64,000 nt of DNA from Bacteroidota bacterium (GTDB taxonomy: Bacteria > Bacteroidota > Bacteroidia > Chitinophagales > Chitinophagaceae). The stretch lies in contig JAFDYG010000452.1 in the NCBI GenBank assembly GCA_018267545.1, positions 1 to 64,000 of the forward strand, read 5' to 3'. Position 1 is the first letter of the stretch. Each line of letters begins with the position of its first letter. The notes below the pieces were generated by a model. The model was not told the DNA's origin. It did not search any database and saw nothing but the letters and a program-made list of their open reading frames with translations. Position numbers and translations under genes: made by a program. Of the stretch, positions 45,368-53,596 are shown piece after piece.

Positions 45368-48301
45368 ATGTACTTCGGAAAAACCTACTTTAGTTTCAAA
45401 TACGGCACCTTCTCGACAGAAGAGCTGGTCGCTGCCGGCGTAGAGGAAGGAGTGACCTCGCTAGTATTAACCAATATCAACAATACCTGTGACGCCTGGG
45501 ATTTTGTCCAATATTGCCAGGATAAAGAGATCAAACCAATCCTTGGCGCCGAGATCAGAAATGATAATGAATTATTGTATATTTTATTAGCGGCTAATAA
45601 TCAAGGTTTCAAGGAGATAAATAGCTTTCTCTCGATCTGGCAGCTTCAAAAAAAACCCTTTCCCGACCGCTGCCCCGACGCATTTACTCCCGGTAACGGC
45701 TTCGTCATTTACCCACTCGGAAGGAAAGCCCCTGCCGATCTGCTTGAGAATGAACGCATCGGTGTCCTGCCTTCAGAAGCCGGTAAGCTCCTGAAACAGC
45801 CCCTGGCCGCCCACAAGGACAAGTATATCATCCGTCAACCCGTGACGTTTCAAAACAAAACGTATTATAACCTCCACCGCCTGCTGAGAGCAGTGGACCG
45901 CAATACTCTTCTTACCCGCCTTCGTCCCGAGGATCTGGCCGCCGAAGACGAGCACTTCCTTCCCCAGGTCGAGCTGCTCTCTTCCTTCTGTCAATACCCA
46001 TTTCTAATAACCAATACCTACCGTCTTGCCGACGCCTGCTCCATCACGATGAACTTCGGAGAGCATAAAAACAAAAAGCTCTATACGGCCAGCCGGGAGG
46101 ACGACCGTATCTTGTTGGACAAGCTGGCCCGGGATGGCTTTCGCCTCCGCTATGGTGCAAGCAAGATGCACCGGGACCGCCTCAACAAAGAGCTGCGCAT
46201 CATTGACGAGATGGGTTTTACCGCTTATTTTCTGATCACATGGGACATGATTCGCTACGCCCAGAGCCGGGGCTTCTACCACGTCGGCCGCGGCAGCGGC
46301 GCCAACTCCCTGGTAGCCTATTGTCTCCAAATTACCGACGTCGACCCGATCGAGCTGGACCTGTACTTTGAACGCTTCCTCAACCCACACCGCTCCAGCC
46401 CTCCCGACTTTGATATCGACTTCTCTTACCGGGACCGGGACGAGATGATCGACTATATGCTGAAGCGTTATGGAAAACAGCACGTGGCCCTGCTCGGTAT
46501 GTATCCCACTTTTCAGTATAACGCCATCATCCGTGAGCTGGGGAAGGTCTTTGGCCTCCCCAAAGAAGAGATCGACCAGCTCGGCGGCAAGCGCACCATC
46601 GAAGACAAGATCCACAAGCTTATCTTACAGTACGGGAGGCTGCTGCTCAACTTCCCTTCGGCCCTCAGCATACACCCCGGCGGCATCCTGATCTCGGAAG
46701 AGCCCATCGCCGCCTATAGCGCCGTACACCTGCCGCCAAAAGGATTTCCGACCACGATGCAGGACATGTTCGTCGCCGAGAACATCGGCCTGCACAAGCT
46801 CGACGTGCTCAGCCAGCGTGGTCTCGGTCACATAAAGGAATGCACCCAGCTGGTCAAGCGGAACCGGCGCATCGATATCGACATCCACGAGACGGCACAA
46901 TTCAAAAAAGACCCGCGCATAAAAGATCAGCTCCGCAAAGGCAATACCATCGGCTGCTTCTATATCGAATCTCCCGCCATGCGGCAGCTGATCAAGAAGC
47001 TGCACTGCGATAACTACGAGACCCTGGTAGCCGCCAGCTCCATCATCCGGCCCGGCGTCGGGAAGAGCGGGATGATGCATCAGTACATCTATCGCCACCA
47101 CCATCCCGATAGTTTCGAATATCCGCATCCCAAGCTAAAGGAAATCCTCGGCTCCACTTATGGCGTGATGATCTACCAGGAACAGGTAATCCAGGTAGCC
47201 CACGAATGGGCCGGACTCGACATGGCCGACGCAGACCTCCTGCGCCGCGCCATCAGCCCCAAATACCGGAACAAAGCCATCCTGCCCGCACTCAAAATAA
47301 AGTTCTTCGCCAACTGCGCCTCCTTTGACTTCCCGACGACCGCCGTAGAAGACATCTGGAGGCAGATAGAGAGTTTTGCCGAATACAGCTTCTGCAAGGC
47401 CCACTCCGCCAGCTACGCCGTCGAAAGCTATCAAAGCCTCTATCTCAAGACTTATTTCCCTATGGAGTTCGCCGTGGCCGTAATCAATAACTTCGGAGGC
47501 TTCTATAGCCGGGAGCTGTATTTCTATGAGCTGATGAAAAGCGGCGCCCGGGTCCACCGCCCCTGTGTCAATAAAAGCGACTACTACACGAATATCCACG
47601 GAGAAGATTCTTATGTCGGGTTCATCCACATAAAGGGGCTCGAACAGGGATTTGCCGAAAGAATCCTCGAAGAACGCAGCCTAGGCGGTCCCTATGTAGG
47701 ACTCATCGACTTTATCGAACGCACCGCCGCCCCAGCCGAACAGCTGGACATCCTTATCCGGACCTGTGCGCTGCGCTTCACGGGCAAGAGTAAGAAAGAG
47801 CTCCTGTGGGAAGGAGACTTTATGCAAAAGAAACACAGGGAGGCCGTTCCATCCACACACGCGCTGTTCAAGGAAGCTCCCCTTTCCTTTACGCTCCGAT
47901 CCCTATCCGCCTATCCCATGGAAGACTGGTACGACGACATAGAGCTGCTCGGCTTCCCCGTGGGCGACCCTTTCACCCTCGTAGAAGACGACCCGTCTCT
48001 CTACCTGCCCGCGTGCGAGCTGCCCCAGCACCTCGGCCAAACCATCACCGTCCTGGGTTATCACGTCACTCACAAACCCGTACGCACCGTAAAAGGTGAA
48101 GTCATGAGCTTCGGCACCTTCCTGGACGCCAATAAAGATTGGATCGATACGGTACACTTTCCCCCGATCCACGCCGCGCATCCGCCCCAGGCCGGCTTTC
48201 ACCGGATCACAGGAAAGGTCATCGAAGAGTTTGGAGTATATAACATCGAAGTAGAACATATCGAAAAAATCGGCATAAAATCAAGAGCCGCCAGTCTATA
48301 A
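45368..48301 (+). CDS. dnaE: DNA polymerase III alpha-type subunit, damage-associated (DnaE-like, PHP degenerate)
   Basis: 977 residues from the ATG at 45368, which directly precedes YFGKTYFSFKYG. This is shorter than replicative DnaE (about 1160) and lacks its tau-binding tail. The PHP domain (1-200) is degenerate: the metal-binding HxH is replaced by YFSF and the later Asp by Asn (LTNINNT). The polymerase core is intact, with GRGSGANSLVAYCLQITDVDP and PPDFDIDF (Asp347, Asp349), a helix-hairpin-helix region and a C-terminal OB fold (TITVLGYHVTHK). First gene of an operon with dinB, a 159-residue gene and SRAP, so it is probably an inducible translesion polymerase like DnaE2/ImuC. Confidence 0.93.
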   Translation: MYFGKTYFSFKYGTFSTEELVAAGVEEGVTSLVLTNINNTCDAWDFVQYCQDKEIKPILGAEIRNDNELLYILLAANNQGFKEINSFLSIWQLQKKPFPDRCPDAFTPGNGFVIYPLGRKAPADLLENERIGVLPSEAGKLLKQPLAAHKDKYIIRQPVTFQNKTYYNLHRLLRAVDRNTLLTRLRPEDLAAEDEHFLPQVELLSSFCQYPFLITNTYRLADACSITMNFGEHKNKKLYTASREDDRILLDKLARDGFRLRYGASKMHRDRLNKELRIIDEMGFTAYFLITWDMIRYAQSRGFYHVGRGSGANSLVAYCLQITDVDPIELDLYFERFLNPHRSSPPDFDIDFSYRDRDEMIDYMLKRYGKQHVALLGMYPTFQYNAIIRELGKVFGLPKEEIDQLGGKRTIEDKIHKLILQYGRLLLNFPSALSIHPGGILISEEPIAAYSAVHLPPKGFPTTMQDMFVAENIGLHKLDVLSQRGLGHIKECTQLVKRNRRIDIDIHETAQFKKDPRIKDQLRKGNTIGCFYIESPAMRQLIKKLHCDNYETLVAASSIIRPGVGKSGMMHQYIYRHHHPDSFEYPHPKLKEILGSTYGVMIYQEQVIQVAHEWAGLDMADADLLRRAISPKYRNKAILPALKIKFFANCASFDFPTTAVEDIWRQIESFAEYSFCKAHSASYAVESYQSLYLKTYFPMEFAVAVINNFGGFYSRELYFYELMKSGARVHRPCVNKSDYYTNIHGEDSYVGFIHIKGLEQGFAERILEERSLGGPYVGLIDFIERTAAPAEQLDILIRTCALRFTGKSKKELLWEGDFMQKKHREAVPSTHALFKEAPLSFTLRSLSAYPMEDWYDDIELLGFPVGDPFTLVEDDPSLYLPACELPQHLGQTITVLGYHVTHKPVRTVKGEVMSFGTFLDANKDWIDTVHFPPIHAAHPPQAGFHRITGKVIEEFGVYNIEVEHIEKIGIKSRAASL

Positions 48302-48334
48302 ACCCGTTATCGCAACCGACCAAAATCTTAGCCC

Positions 48335-49492
48335 ATGCTATTCAACGAACAAAGACAAATCGCCCACTTCGACCTCGACGCCTTCTTCGCCTCCGTCGAG
48401 TGTTTAAAAAACTCCCGGCTAAAAGGCAAGCCATTACTAGTCGGCGGCTCCGGCGACCGTAGCGTCGTCGCCGCCTGCAGCTACGAAGCCCGAAAGTTCG
48501 GCATCCACAGCGCCATGCCCATGAAGCTGGCCCGGCGCCTATGCCCCGAAGCTATCGTCATCCGCGGAGACATGGAGTCCTATTCCAAATATTCGAAGCT
48601 CGTCACCGATATCATCAGGGATAACGTACCCCTCTTCGAAAAATCTTCCATCGACGAATTCTACATCGACCTTACCGGCATGGACAAGTTCTTCGGCTGC
48701 AGCCTCTATGCGGGCGAACTAAAAAAGAAAGTCCTCCACGACAGCGGCCTTCCCGTTTCCTACGCGCTCGCCAGCAACAAGCTGATCAGCAAGGTCGCCA
48801 CCAACGAGGTCAAACCCAATGGACAGCTGGAGATCCCCTTTGGAAAGGAAAAGAGTTTTCTGGCTCCGCTGCCCATCGCCAAGCTCCCCGGCATCGGGAA
48901 AGAAACGGCATACAAGCTGCTCCGCAGAGGCGTGGAAACGATCAGGACCCTCAGCGAAATCCCACTCGAGATGATGGAGACCATGCTGGGCAAGAACGGC
49001 GTCGACATCTGGCGCAAGGCCAATGGCCTGGACGAATCACCCGTCATTCCCTACCGGGAGCAGAAGTCCATCTCGACCGAACAGACGTTCGAAACCGATA
49101 CCATCAGCCTCAGTTTCCTTCACGCCCAGCTGGTCCGAATGACCGAAGCGATCGGCTTCGAGCTGCGCAAGCAGGACCGCCTCACCGGCTGCGTAACGGT
49201 CAAGCTACGCTATTCGAATTTCGACACGGTCGTCAAACAAAAGACTATCGACTATTCCAATGCCGACCACCTGCTTCTTCAAACCGCCCAGGACATCTTC
49301 GACAAGCTCTACGACCGCAGAATGCTGGTCCGGCTGCTTGGCATCCGTTTCACCCGCCTGATACCCGGCAACTACCAGATCAAGCTCTATGAAGACACCC
49401 AGGAAAACATCCGTCTCTATCAATCCATCGACTCGATAAAGAAGCGCTTCGGCGAAGGGCTGGTGATGCGCGCAGTGGGGATAAAGCCGTAA
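48335..49492 (+). CDS. dinB: DNA polymerase IV, Y-family
   Basis: 385 residues. Catalytic acids Asp13 (AHFDLDAFFAS) and Asp107/Glu108 (SSIDEFYIDLTG), the LLVGGSGDRSVVAACSYEARKFG finger region and the helix-hairpin-helix PIAKLPGIGKETAYKLLRRG are complete; the little-finger domain ends near 350. No beta-clamp motif was clearly identified. It starts 33 nt after dnaE. In many bacteria an ImuB-like Y-family protein accompanies DnaE2; here the partner keeps its active site and so resembles true DinB. Confidence 0.95.
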   Translation: MLFNEQRQIAHFDLDAFFASVECLKNSRLKGKPLLVGGSGDRSVVAACSYEARKFGIHSAMPMKLARRLCPEAIVIRGDMESYSKYSKLVTDIIRDNVPLFEKSSIDEFYIDLTGMDKFFGCSLYAGELKKKVLHDSGLPVSYALASNKLISKVATNEVKPNGQLEIPFGKEKSFLAPLPIAKLPGIGKETAYKLLRRGVETIRTLSEIPLEMMETMLGKNGVDIWRKANGLDESPVIPYREQKSISTEQTFETDTISLSFLHAQLVRMTEAIGFELRKQDRLTGCVTVKLRYSNFDTVVKQKTIDYSNADHLLLQTAQDIFDKLYDRRMLVRLLGIRFTRLIPGNYQIKLYEDTQENIRLYQSIDSIKKRFGEGLVMRAVGIKP

Positions 49493-49500
49493 CTTACGGC

Positions 49501-49980
49501 ATGTACAACCCATTTCCTTTACTGACAACGGGTCTACTGGAGGACGAGCTAGCCAAGGGTAAACACTATTTTGTCCGACAGACGTTTGTCCGGGGCTGGG
49601 ACGCTCAACACAAGGCGACATTCTTGATACGCGCTTACCCCGCCGAAGAAAAGGAAATGGCTGAACAACATATCCAAACCTTGCAAAACGACGGCAACGC
49701 CTTCCTCTACGACGCCGCGATACCAGACCACAGAGAGAAACTTAAAATCGCAGCCAGCCAACCCATCGGCTACAAGATTTTCTATGCAGCCCGGGTAGGG
49801 ACCAAATGGAAACCGCCTGTCGCATACGAACAAAAGATGCGAAACTACATCGGAAAGCATCACCCCGGCTGGCGCAAGATCGAGATCGGCCTGCACGAGG
49901 AATTTGGAGAGCTTTTTCTTAAATTTAGTCACAAGGACGAAGAGGATACCATCCCCTTCGACAGAATCGAATTATATTAA
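49501..49980 (+). CDS. Unrecognised protein of the dnaE-dinB-SRAP operon
   Basis: 159 residues, mixed alpha/beta, no signal peptide or membrane span. It opens MYNPFPLLTTGLLEDELAKG, has AFLYDAAIPDHREKLKIAA and PPVAYEQKMRNYIGKHHPGW in the middle, and ends FSHKDEEDTIPFDRIELY. It lies 8 nt after dinB and 38 nt before the SRAP gene, so it is very likely co-expressed on DNA damage. I know no family for it; given the context it may help load or restrain the polymerases. Confidence 0.75.
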   Translation: MYNPFPLLTTGLLEDELAKGKHYFVRQTFVRGWDAQHKATFLIRAYPAEEKEMAEQHIQTLQNDGNAFLYDAAIPDHREKLKIAASQPIGYKIFYAARVGTKWKPPVAYEQKMRNYIGKHHPGWRKIEIGLHEEFGELFLKFSHKDEEDTIPFDRIELY

Positions 49981-49999
49981 AATTGGGCTCCGCCCAATT
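49981..49999 (+). other. Hairpin between the 159-residue gene and SRAP
   Basis: AATTGGGC, loop TCC, GCCCAATT: a perfect 8-bp stem that begins right after the stop codon. No T run follows, so it is more likely an RNA-processing or stability element, or a weak attenuator, than a terminator. Confidence 0.5.
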
Positions 50000-50018
50000 A
50001 CCGAAAAATATTAACCTT

Positions 50019-50789
50019 ATGTGCCTGGACATATCCTTCTACTCAGCCCTTCAGCTCATCGACAACTATTTCCCCAACCTCATCCACGACGGCGAAATCA
50101 ATTTCGACATCGACCTTGGCGTTCACTTCATGGCGCTGGGGCATAGCCGCTATCCCGTCATCCTCTTCGAAGACGGTCACTATCATCGTAAACATTTCGA
50201 ATGGGGCATCATCGCCGAATACATGGATACCCCGGAAAAAATCAAGGCCATGCGCAAATCCATGGTCAATGCGCGCAGCGAAAAGATCATCGATGACAAA
50301 CGTTCGTTCTGGCACCGCATCCGCCGGACCCGCTGCCTCATACCGGTAACCGGCATCTACGAGCATCGCGAGATCAAAGGCTGGAAGAATAAGGTCCCCT
50401 ATCACATCCGGCTAAAGGACCGCCCCATGTTCTGCCTCCCCGGTCTGTATCACTACAATACAAAAACACCCTCCGACCCCGAGACAGGAGAAATGCGCGG
50501 CATGTTCACCCTGATCACCCGCGCAGCCAATCCCCTCATGCGTCAGATCCACAACAGCGGCGACAACGCCTTCCGCATGCCCCTGTTCCTGCCGAAGGAA
50601 ATGGAGCTCGAATGGCTAAAGCCCAATCTAAGCGATGAAGAAATAGGGAAACTGTTGTCTTATGAGATGCCTTCCGATCAGCTGGAAACCAACCCGGTCT
50701 TTAGCATACGCGGTCGCTCGCCCCGCCCCGATGGTCAGCCCAAAAACGCGCCCTTTGCTTATGCGGAGCTCCCAACCATCGATATTTAA
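50019..50789 (+). CDS. yedK: SOS response-associated peptidase (SRAP/YedK/HMCES-like)
   Basis: 256 residues from the ATG at 50019. This start is decisive: family members need Cys as residue 2, which becomes N-terminal and bonds to abasic sites, and here the protein begins MCLDISF. The later ARSEKI, RRTRCLIPVTGIYEHRE (catalytic Glu) and ITRAANPLMRQIHN / FRMPLFL motifs match. It makes DNA-protein crosslinks that shield abasic sites in single-stranded DNA. Last gene of the rightward damage operon; it overlaps the convergent AlkD gene by 4 nt. Confidence 0.93.
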   Translation: MCLDISFYSALQLIDNYFPNLIHDGEINFDIDLGVHFMALGHSRYPVILFEDGHYHRKHFEWGIIAEYMDTPEKIKAMRKSMVNARSEKIIDDKRSFWHRIRRTRCLIPVTGIYEHREIKGWKNKVPYHIRLKDRPMFCLPGLYHYNTKTPSDPETGEMRGMFTLITRAANPLMRQIHNSGDNAFRMPLFLPKEMELEWLKPNLSDEEIGKLLSYEMPSDQLETNPVFSIRGRSPRPDGQPKNAPFAYAELPTIDI

Positions 50790-51493
50790 CACTTGACCGT
50801 CTTCTTCTTTTTACCCAGCGAGCCACGAGCCTTTGTCTTCTCGATATAGGTAATGGCGTCCGGCACCTTACACTCCGTCCCATTCATATCGACCATGACG
50901 ACGCCGATCTTTTTCGCCGCCGCAATCGCATCTGCGCTCAGCGTCGCCACATAGCTGCCGAGCGCAATGACAAAGGCATTCATCTGGTACCGGACACGAT
51001 TGTCCGCCGTATGAATCGTCTTTATAACCCGGGACAGCAAAGTCTTGAACCCCGCCAGGTCCAGCTCGCTATCCGGCTTGAGAGCCGCGAGATTACCCAG
51101 GGTCGCCCAACCCGCCGCTTGTATATGCTCCTCCTTCGCCTCAATCCATTCAAGCGCCATCTCATAGCCATAATGGCCGCCCGCCGTCACCCAGGGAACC
51201 GTGTATTCGTTGATATTATTGGAAAAAGCCTGCTTAGCCCAGGACCGCAGGTCGGTCTTCGTCATCTTCTCGTCGTCGGCAATCAATCCGGCCAGATACA
51301 TAGCGTCGGCATTGCCGGTGGCATACAAATCCTTCGCCAGCTGGTAGTCCTTCTTGATTTTCTTCTGGATGGTCTTCAGGTGCTCGACCTTGACCCCGAA
51401 AAAGGGCTCTTTTATACCGTGCTTCACCAATAGCTTCTTGAGGCTTTCACTACCATGCGCCTGCAGGTCGGTCATGATTTCCTTGACTGTCAT
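50786..51493 (-). CDS. DNA alkylation repair protein, AlkD-like
   Basis: 235 residues, made of HEAT-like helical repeats. Motifs: VKHGIKEPFFGVKVEHLKTIQKKI, ATGNADAMYLAGLIADDEKM, HYGYEMALEWIE. The family removes N3- and N7-alkylated bases by a non-base-flipping glycosylase. Divergent from the DUF92 gene and convergent with SRAP, it extends the repair theme of this locus but is not in the same operon. Confidence 0.88.
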   Translation of the reverse strand: MTVKEIMTDLQAHGSESLKKLLVKHGIKEPFFGVKVEHLKTIQKKIKKDYQLAKDLYATGNADAMYLAGLIADDEKMTKTDLRSWAKQAFSNNINEYTVPWVTAGGHYGYEMALEWIEAKEEHIQAAGWATLGNLAALKPDSELDLAGFKTLLSRVIKTIHTADNRVRYQMNAFVIALGSYVATLSADAIAAAKKIGVVMVDMNGTECKVPDAITYIEKTKARGSLGKKKKTVKC

Positions 51494-51519
51494 ACTTACA
51501 AAATAGTAATTTTACCGCA

Positions 51520-52200
51520 ATGTATGTAGCCCTAGCGCTCCTGATCGCCGGAGCCGCCGCCAGCGTCCTCCTGAAAAAGCTCACCCTGCCGGCCGCCATT
51601 ACCGGCGTCCTCACCGGCTGGGCCGTCTACGCCGCCGACGGCTATACTGGCCTGCTCCTCCTCGCCACCTTCTTCATCCTGGGAACCGCCGCCACCTCCT
51701 GGAAGAAAAGCAAAAAACGCTCCGTCCAAGCCGCCGCCGCCCACCAATCCACCAGGAAGGCCGGCCAGGTCATCGCCAATGCAGGCGTCGCCGCCATCTG
51801 CGGCGTACTGACCCTCCTGCTGCCGGAAAAGAAAGAGCTGTTCCAATTAATGATCGCCGGCAGCCTATCCGCCGCAACGGCAGACACCCTCTCGTCCGAG
51901 CTGGGCATGGCTTATGGCCGCCGCTTCGTCAATATCCTCACCTGGAAACCCGACGAAAAAGGCCAGGATGGCGTCATCAGCATCGAAGGCCTCTTATTCG
52001 GCATCGCCGGCTCGGCCATCATAGCCCTTATCGCCAATAACCACTTTATTGCCATTATCATCGCCGGCACCATCGGCAACCTCGTCGACTCCCTCCTGGG
52101 CGCCCTCTTCGAACGCCGCGGTTATATTTCCAACGACGCCGTTAATTTTCTCAACACCCTGACCGGCGCCCTCACCGCCGCCATTTTCTTCATGGCGTAG
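51520..52200 (+). CDS. DUF92 family membrane protein
   Basis: 226 residues, with six or seven hydrophobic segments. The motifs ITGVLTGWAVYAADGYTGLLLL, AATADTLSSELGMAYG and NLVDSLLGALFERRGYISNDAVNFLNTL are those of the DUF92/TIGR00297 family, which includes the plant phytyl-phosphate kinase VTE6. It may phosphorylate a prenyl alcohol phosphate, but this is only by analogy. It starts 26 nt from AlkD in the other direction. Confidence 0.9.
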   Translation: MYVALALLIAGAAASVLLKKLTLPAAITGVLTGWAVYAADGYTGLLLLATFFILGTAATSWKKSKKRSVQAAAAHQSTRKAGQVIANAGVAAICGVLTLLLPEKKELFQLMIAGSLSAATADTLSSELGMAYGRRFVNILTWKPDEKGQDGVISIEGLLFGIAGSAIIALIANNHFIAIIIAGTIGNLVDSLLGALFERRGYISNDAVNFLNTLTGALTAAIFFMA

Positions 52201-52265
52201 ACAAGGCCGCATAACACCCGCCCCAAAAGGACAAGTCCTCTACAGCCACAAAAAAAGACATTCCG

Positions 52266-52300
52266 TTTTGCTAATTTTCTTAGCAAAACACCTACCTTTG
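52266..52300 (+). promoter_or_regulatory. Operator-like dyad III with -7 box, no protein gene downstream
   Basis: TTTTGCTAA, spacer TTTTC, TTAGCAAAA is a perfect 9-bp inverted repeat at 52266-52288 with the same CTAA-N5-TTAG core as the two dnaE dyads. TACCTTTG (52293-52300) matches the -7 box, 4 nt after the dyad; TTTTG inside the left arm could serve as the -33 element (spacer 22). Confidence 0.65.
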
Positions 52301-52306
52301 ACCTCA

Positions 52307-52402
52307 CCTGCCGCAGAGGGCTGCACAAATCAGGGACCATTTCCATTTGGCCCTATCCTATCCAAAATGACCGGTTGCGAAACCCGCAATTGGTCTTTTT
52401 TT
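52307..52402 (+). ncRNA. Candidate small RNA under operator III
   Basis: A transcript from the -7 box at 52293-52300 would begin near 52307 and meet a strong intrinsic terminator ending at 52402, giving about 95 nt. Inside, AGGGACCA and TTGGCCCT can form a further imperfect hairpin (52333 to about 52354). No ATG frame fits between promoter and terminator. The ends are estimates. The reading rests on the promoter-terminator pair, not on homology. Confidence 0.45.
52369..52402 (+). terminator. Rho-independent terminator of candidate small RNA 1
   Basis: GACCGGTTGCG and CGCAATTGGTC form an 11-bp stem (two G-U pairs) with a 5-nt loop, followed by seven T. Confidence 0.75.
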
Positions 52403-52613
52403 GTTAAAAACAGGCAGGATGGTACAGGACAGCAAGAGAAATCTCTTGTATTTTTCACCGGTTTTTGGGTAGAAAATCAGGCGAAATTAAGCTTGGGCTT
52501 CATGAAAAAAAACCGTCACAACCCGCCACCAGCAAGCATTTTGCATTTCAATTCGCAGCTTTGAGATAATAGAATTAACGTTAAGTTGTCTAGTACGCGC
52601 TTAAAAAGCATAG

Positions 52614-52738
52614 TATATTTGTATCATCAAAGCGAGCAAATATCGAAGCTCCCTAAAAAGAGCAATCTAGATAAAGATTTTTCATATGGCAAGCAATCGT
52701 TAGAGGTCGACTGTTTCTACAGTGGACCTTTCTTTTTT
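52614..52738 (+). ncRNA. Candidate small RNA 2 (from -7 box to terminator)
   Basis: TATATTTG at 52614-52621 fits the -7 consensus; a TTG at 52586 is spaced 25 nt, rather far for a -33 element. The transcript (about 52628 to 52738, 110 nt) would end at a hairpin with a T run. The size is near that of 6S RNA-like or other housekeeping small RNAs in Bacteroidota, but no characteristic sequence was recognised. A 79-codon frame that crosses this region reads through the terminator and lacks any protein-like pattern. Confidence 0.35.
52704..52738 (+). terminator. Rho-independent terminator of candidate small RNA 2
   Basis: AGGTCGACTGT and ACAGTGGACCT pair with a single mismatch over 11 positions around loop TTCT and are followed by TTCTTTTTT. 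Confidence 0.65.
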
Positions 52739-52820
52739 CCCTCACTTTTCCCTCCCGCCAGAACCTGCCGGAAACCCACCAGAAGCCCGCCAGGATCCTT
52801 CCAAAAGACCTCACACATAA

Positions 52821-52882
52821 AATAAAAAAAGTCCCAAAGACTTGGGACTACCTAAAACTGAAATCCGCGAACAAGTCGCGGA
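52821..52882 (-). terminator. Double-hairpin terminator of the 52922-53380 gene
   Basis: On the minus strand a TCCGCGA/TCGCGGA hairpin (52864-52882) comes first, then an 8-bp stem AGTCCCAA/TTGGGACT (52830-52849) followed by a T-rich run. It begins 40 nt after the stop codon. Confidence 0.8.
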
Positions 52883-52921
52883 CTCAGCTTCCTATATGTA
52901 ACACGCGCAGTATGCTCTCTC

Positions 52922-53380
52922 TTAGAAAAACCAGCTTGACAGCTGTGACCTGCTGGCTTGCAGCCAATTCTGAGCAGGCTTCGGGGCATTATCCACCATA
53001 TCCGTCTGCTGTACCTTTACCTTCACACCGATTACCGTTCCATCCACCATCTTCCCCTGCAGCTCGGCAGACAGACCCGCCATCTCGCTGGCATCAGTGA
53101 TCAAATAGGCCGTACCACGCACCTTCACAAAGAAGTCCATCCCTTTCTTGAAGAAATCCAGCTTTGCAGGGATTTCTTTCTCAAACGCTTCTATATGCTG
53201 TACCGGCTTGGGAATCACAAACCAGATATCACCTTCATTATCGATCTCGACATCAGAAATTACGTGCGTCGGCAACTTAATTAACGATACGCTTTCAGTA
53301 AAAAACAGAGCGCTCTGCAATTCTTCAATCTTACTCTTCAACATTACTTGCTCTTGTTCGCGGGTGTTAGTCGTTGTCAT
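52922..53380 (-). CDS. General stress protein 26-like, pyridoxamine-phosphate-oxidase-fold protein
   Basis: 152 residues from the ATG at 53380; a TTG three codons earlier is less likely. The sequence FVIPKPVQHIEAFEKEIPAKLDFFKKGMDFFVKVRGTAYLI matches the split-barrel of stress proteins of the PNPOx-like group that bind flavin, although the N-terminal strand pair is less typical. Function unknown. It is monocistronic, with a double terminator. The upstream 216 nt contains a short (GTT)n run near 53430-53450 but no -7 box that I can defend. Confidence 0.7.
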   Translation of the reverse strand: MTTTNTREQEQVMLKSKIEELQSALFFTESVSLIKLPTHVISDVEIDNEGDIWFVIPKPVQHIEAFEKEIPAKLDFFKKGMDFFVKVRGTAYLITDASEMAGLSAELQGKMVDGTVIGVKVKVQQTDMVDNAPKPAQNWLQASRSQLSSWFF

Positions 53381-53596
53381 AGTTTTCAAGTTATTAGGGT
53401 AATGATTAGTTGTTGTTTGTCCGTGCGTCGTTGTTGTTGTTGTTTCTTTATCGCTGCGGACGCTAAGAGTAATTCAATTGGCATACCAACTCGCAACTAA
53501 CTGATAATCAACACCACCCAAGACGCTCTGCGTATTCCCACCGTCCCAGATTGGGATTAGTTTTCCAAAAACTGCTTAAAGTCTACCCTTGGGGCC

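Larger units (their letters stand above)
52201..52921. other. 720-nt stretch without a convincing protein gene
   Basis: Reading left to right it holds an operator-promoter pair (52266-52300), a terminator (52369-52402), a second -7 box (52614), a second terminator (52704-52738), and, for the gene on the other strand, a terminator and a second hairpin (52821-52882). The reading frames here are short, of poor composition, and either begin with TTG inside the operator or run through a terminator. Confidence 0.6.

Noticed and set aside
45021-45443. 140-codon plus-strand frame before dnaE
   Set aside because: It passes through both dyads, the promoter and the dnaE start in another frame and has a Ser/Phe-rich AT-driven composition.
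52268-52564. 98-codon plus-strand frame starting with TTG
   Set aside because: The start lies inside the operator and before the promoter's -7 box, the frame runs through a strong terminator, and the composition shows no protein pattern.
52586-52825. 79-codon plus-strand frame
   Set aside because: It starts ahead of the -7 box, crosses the second terminator and is rich in low-complexity Ser/Pro; treated as non-coding.
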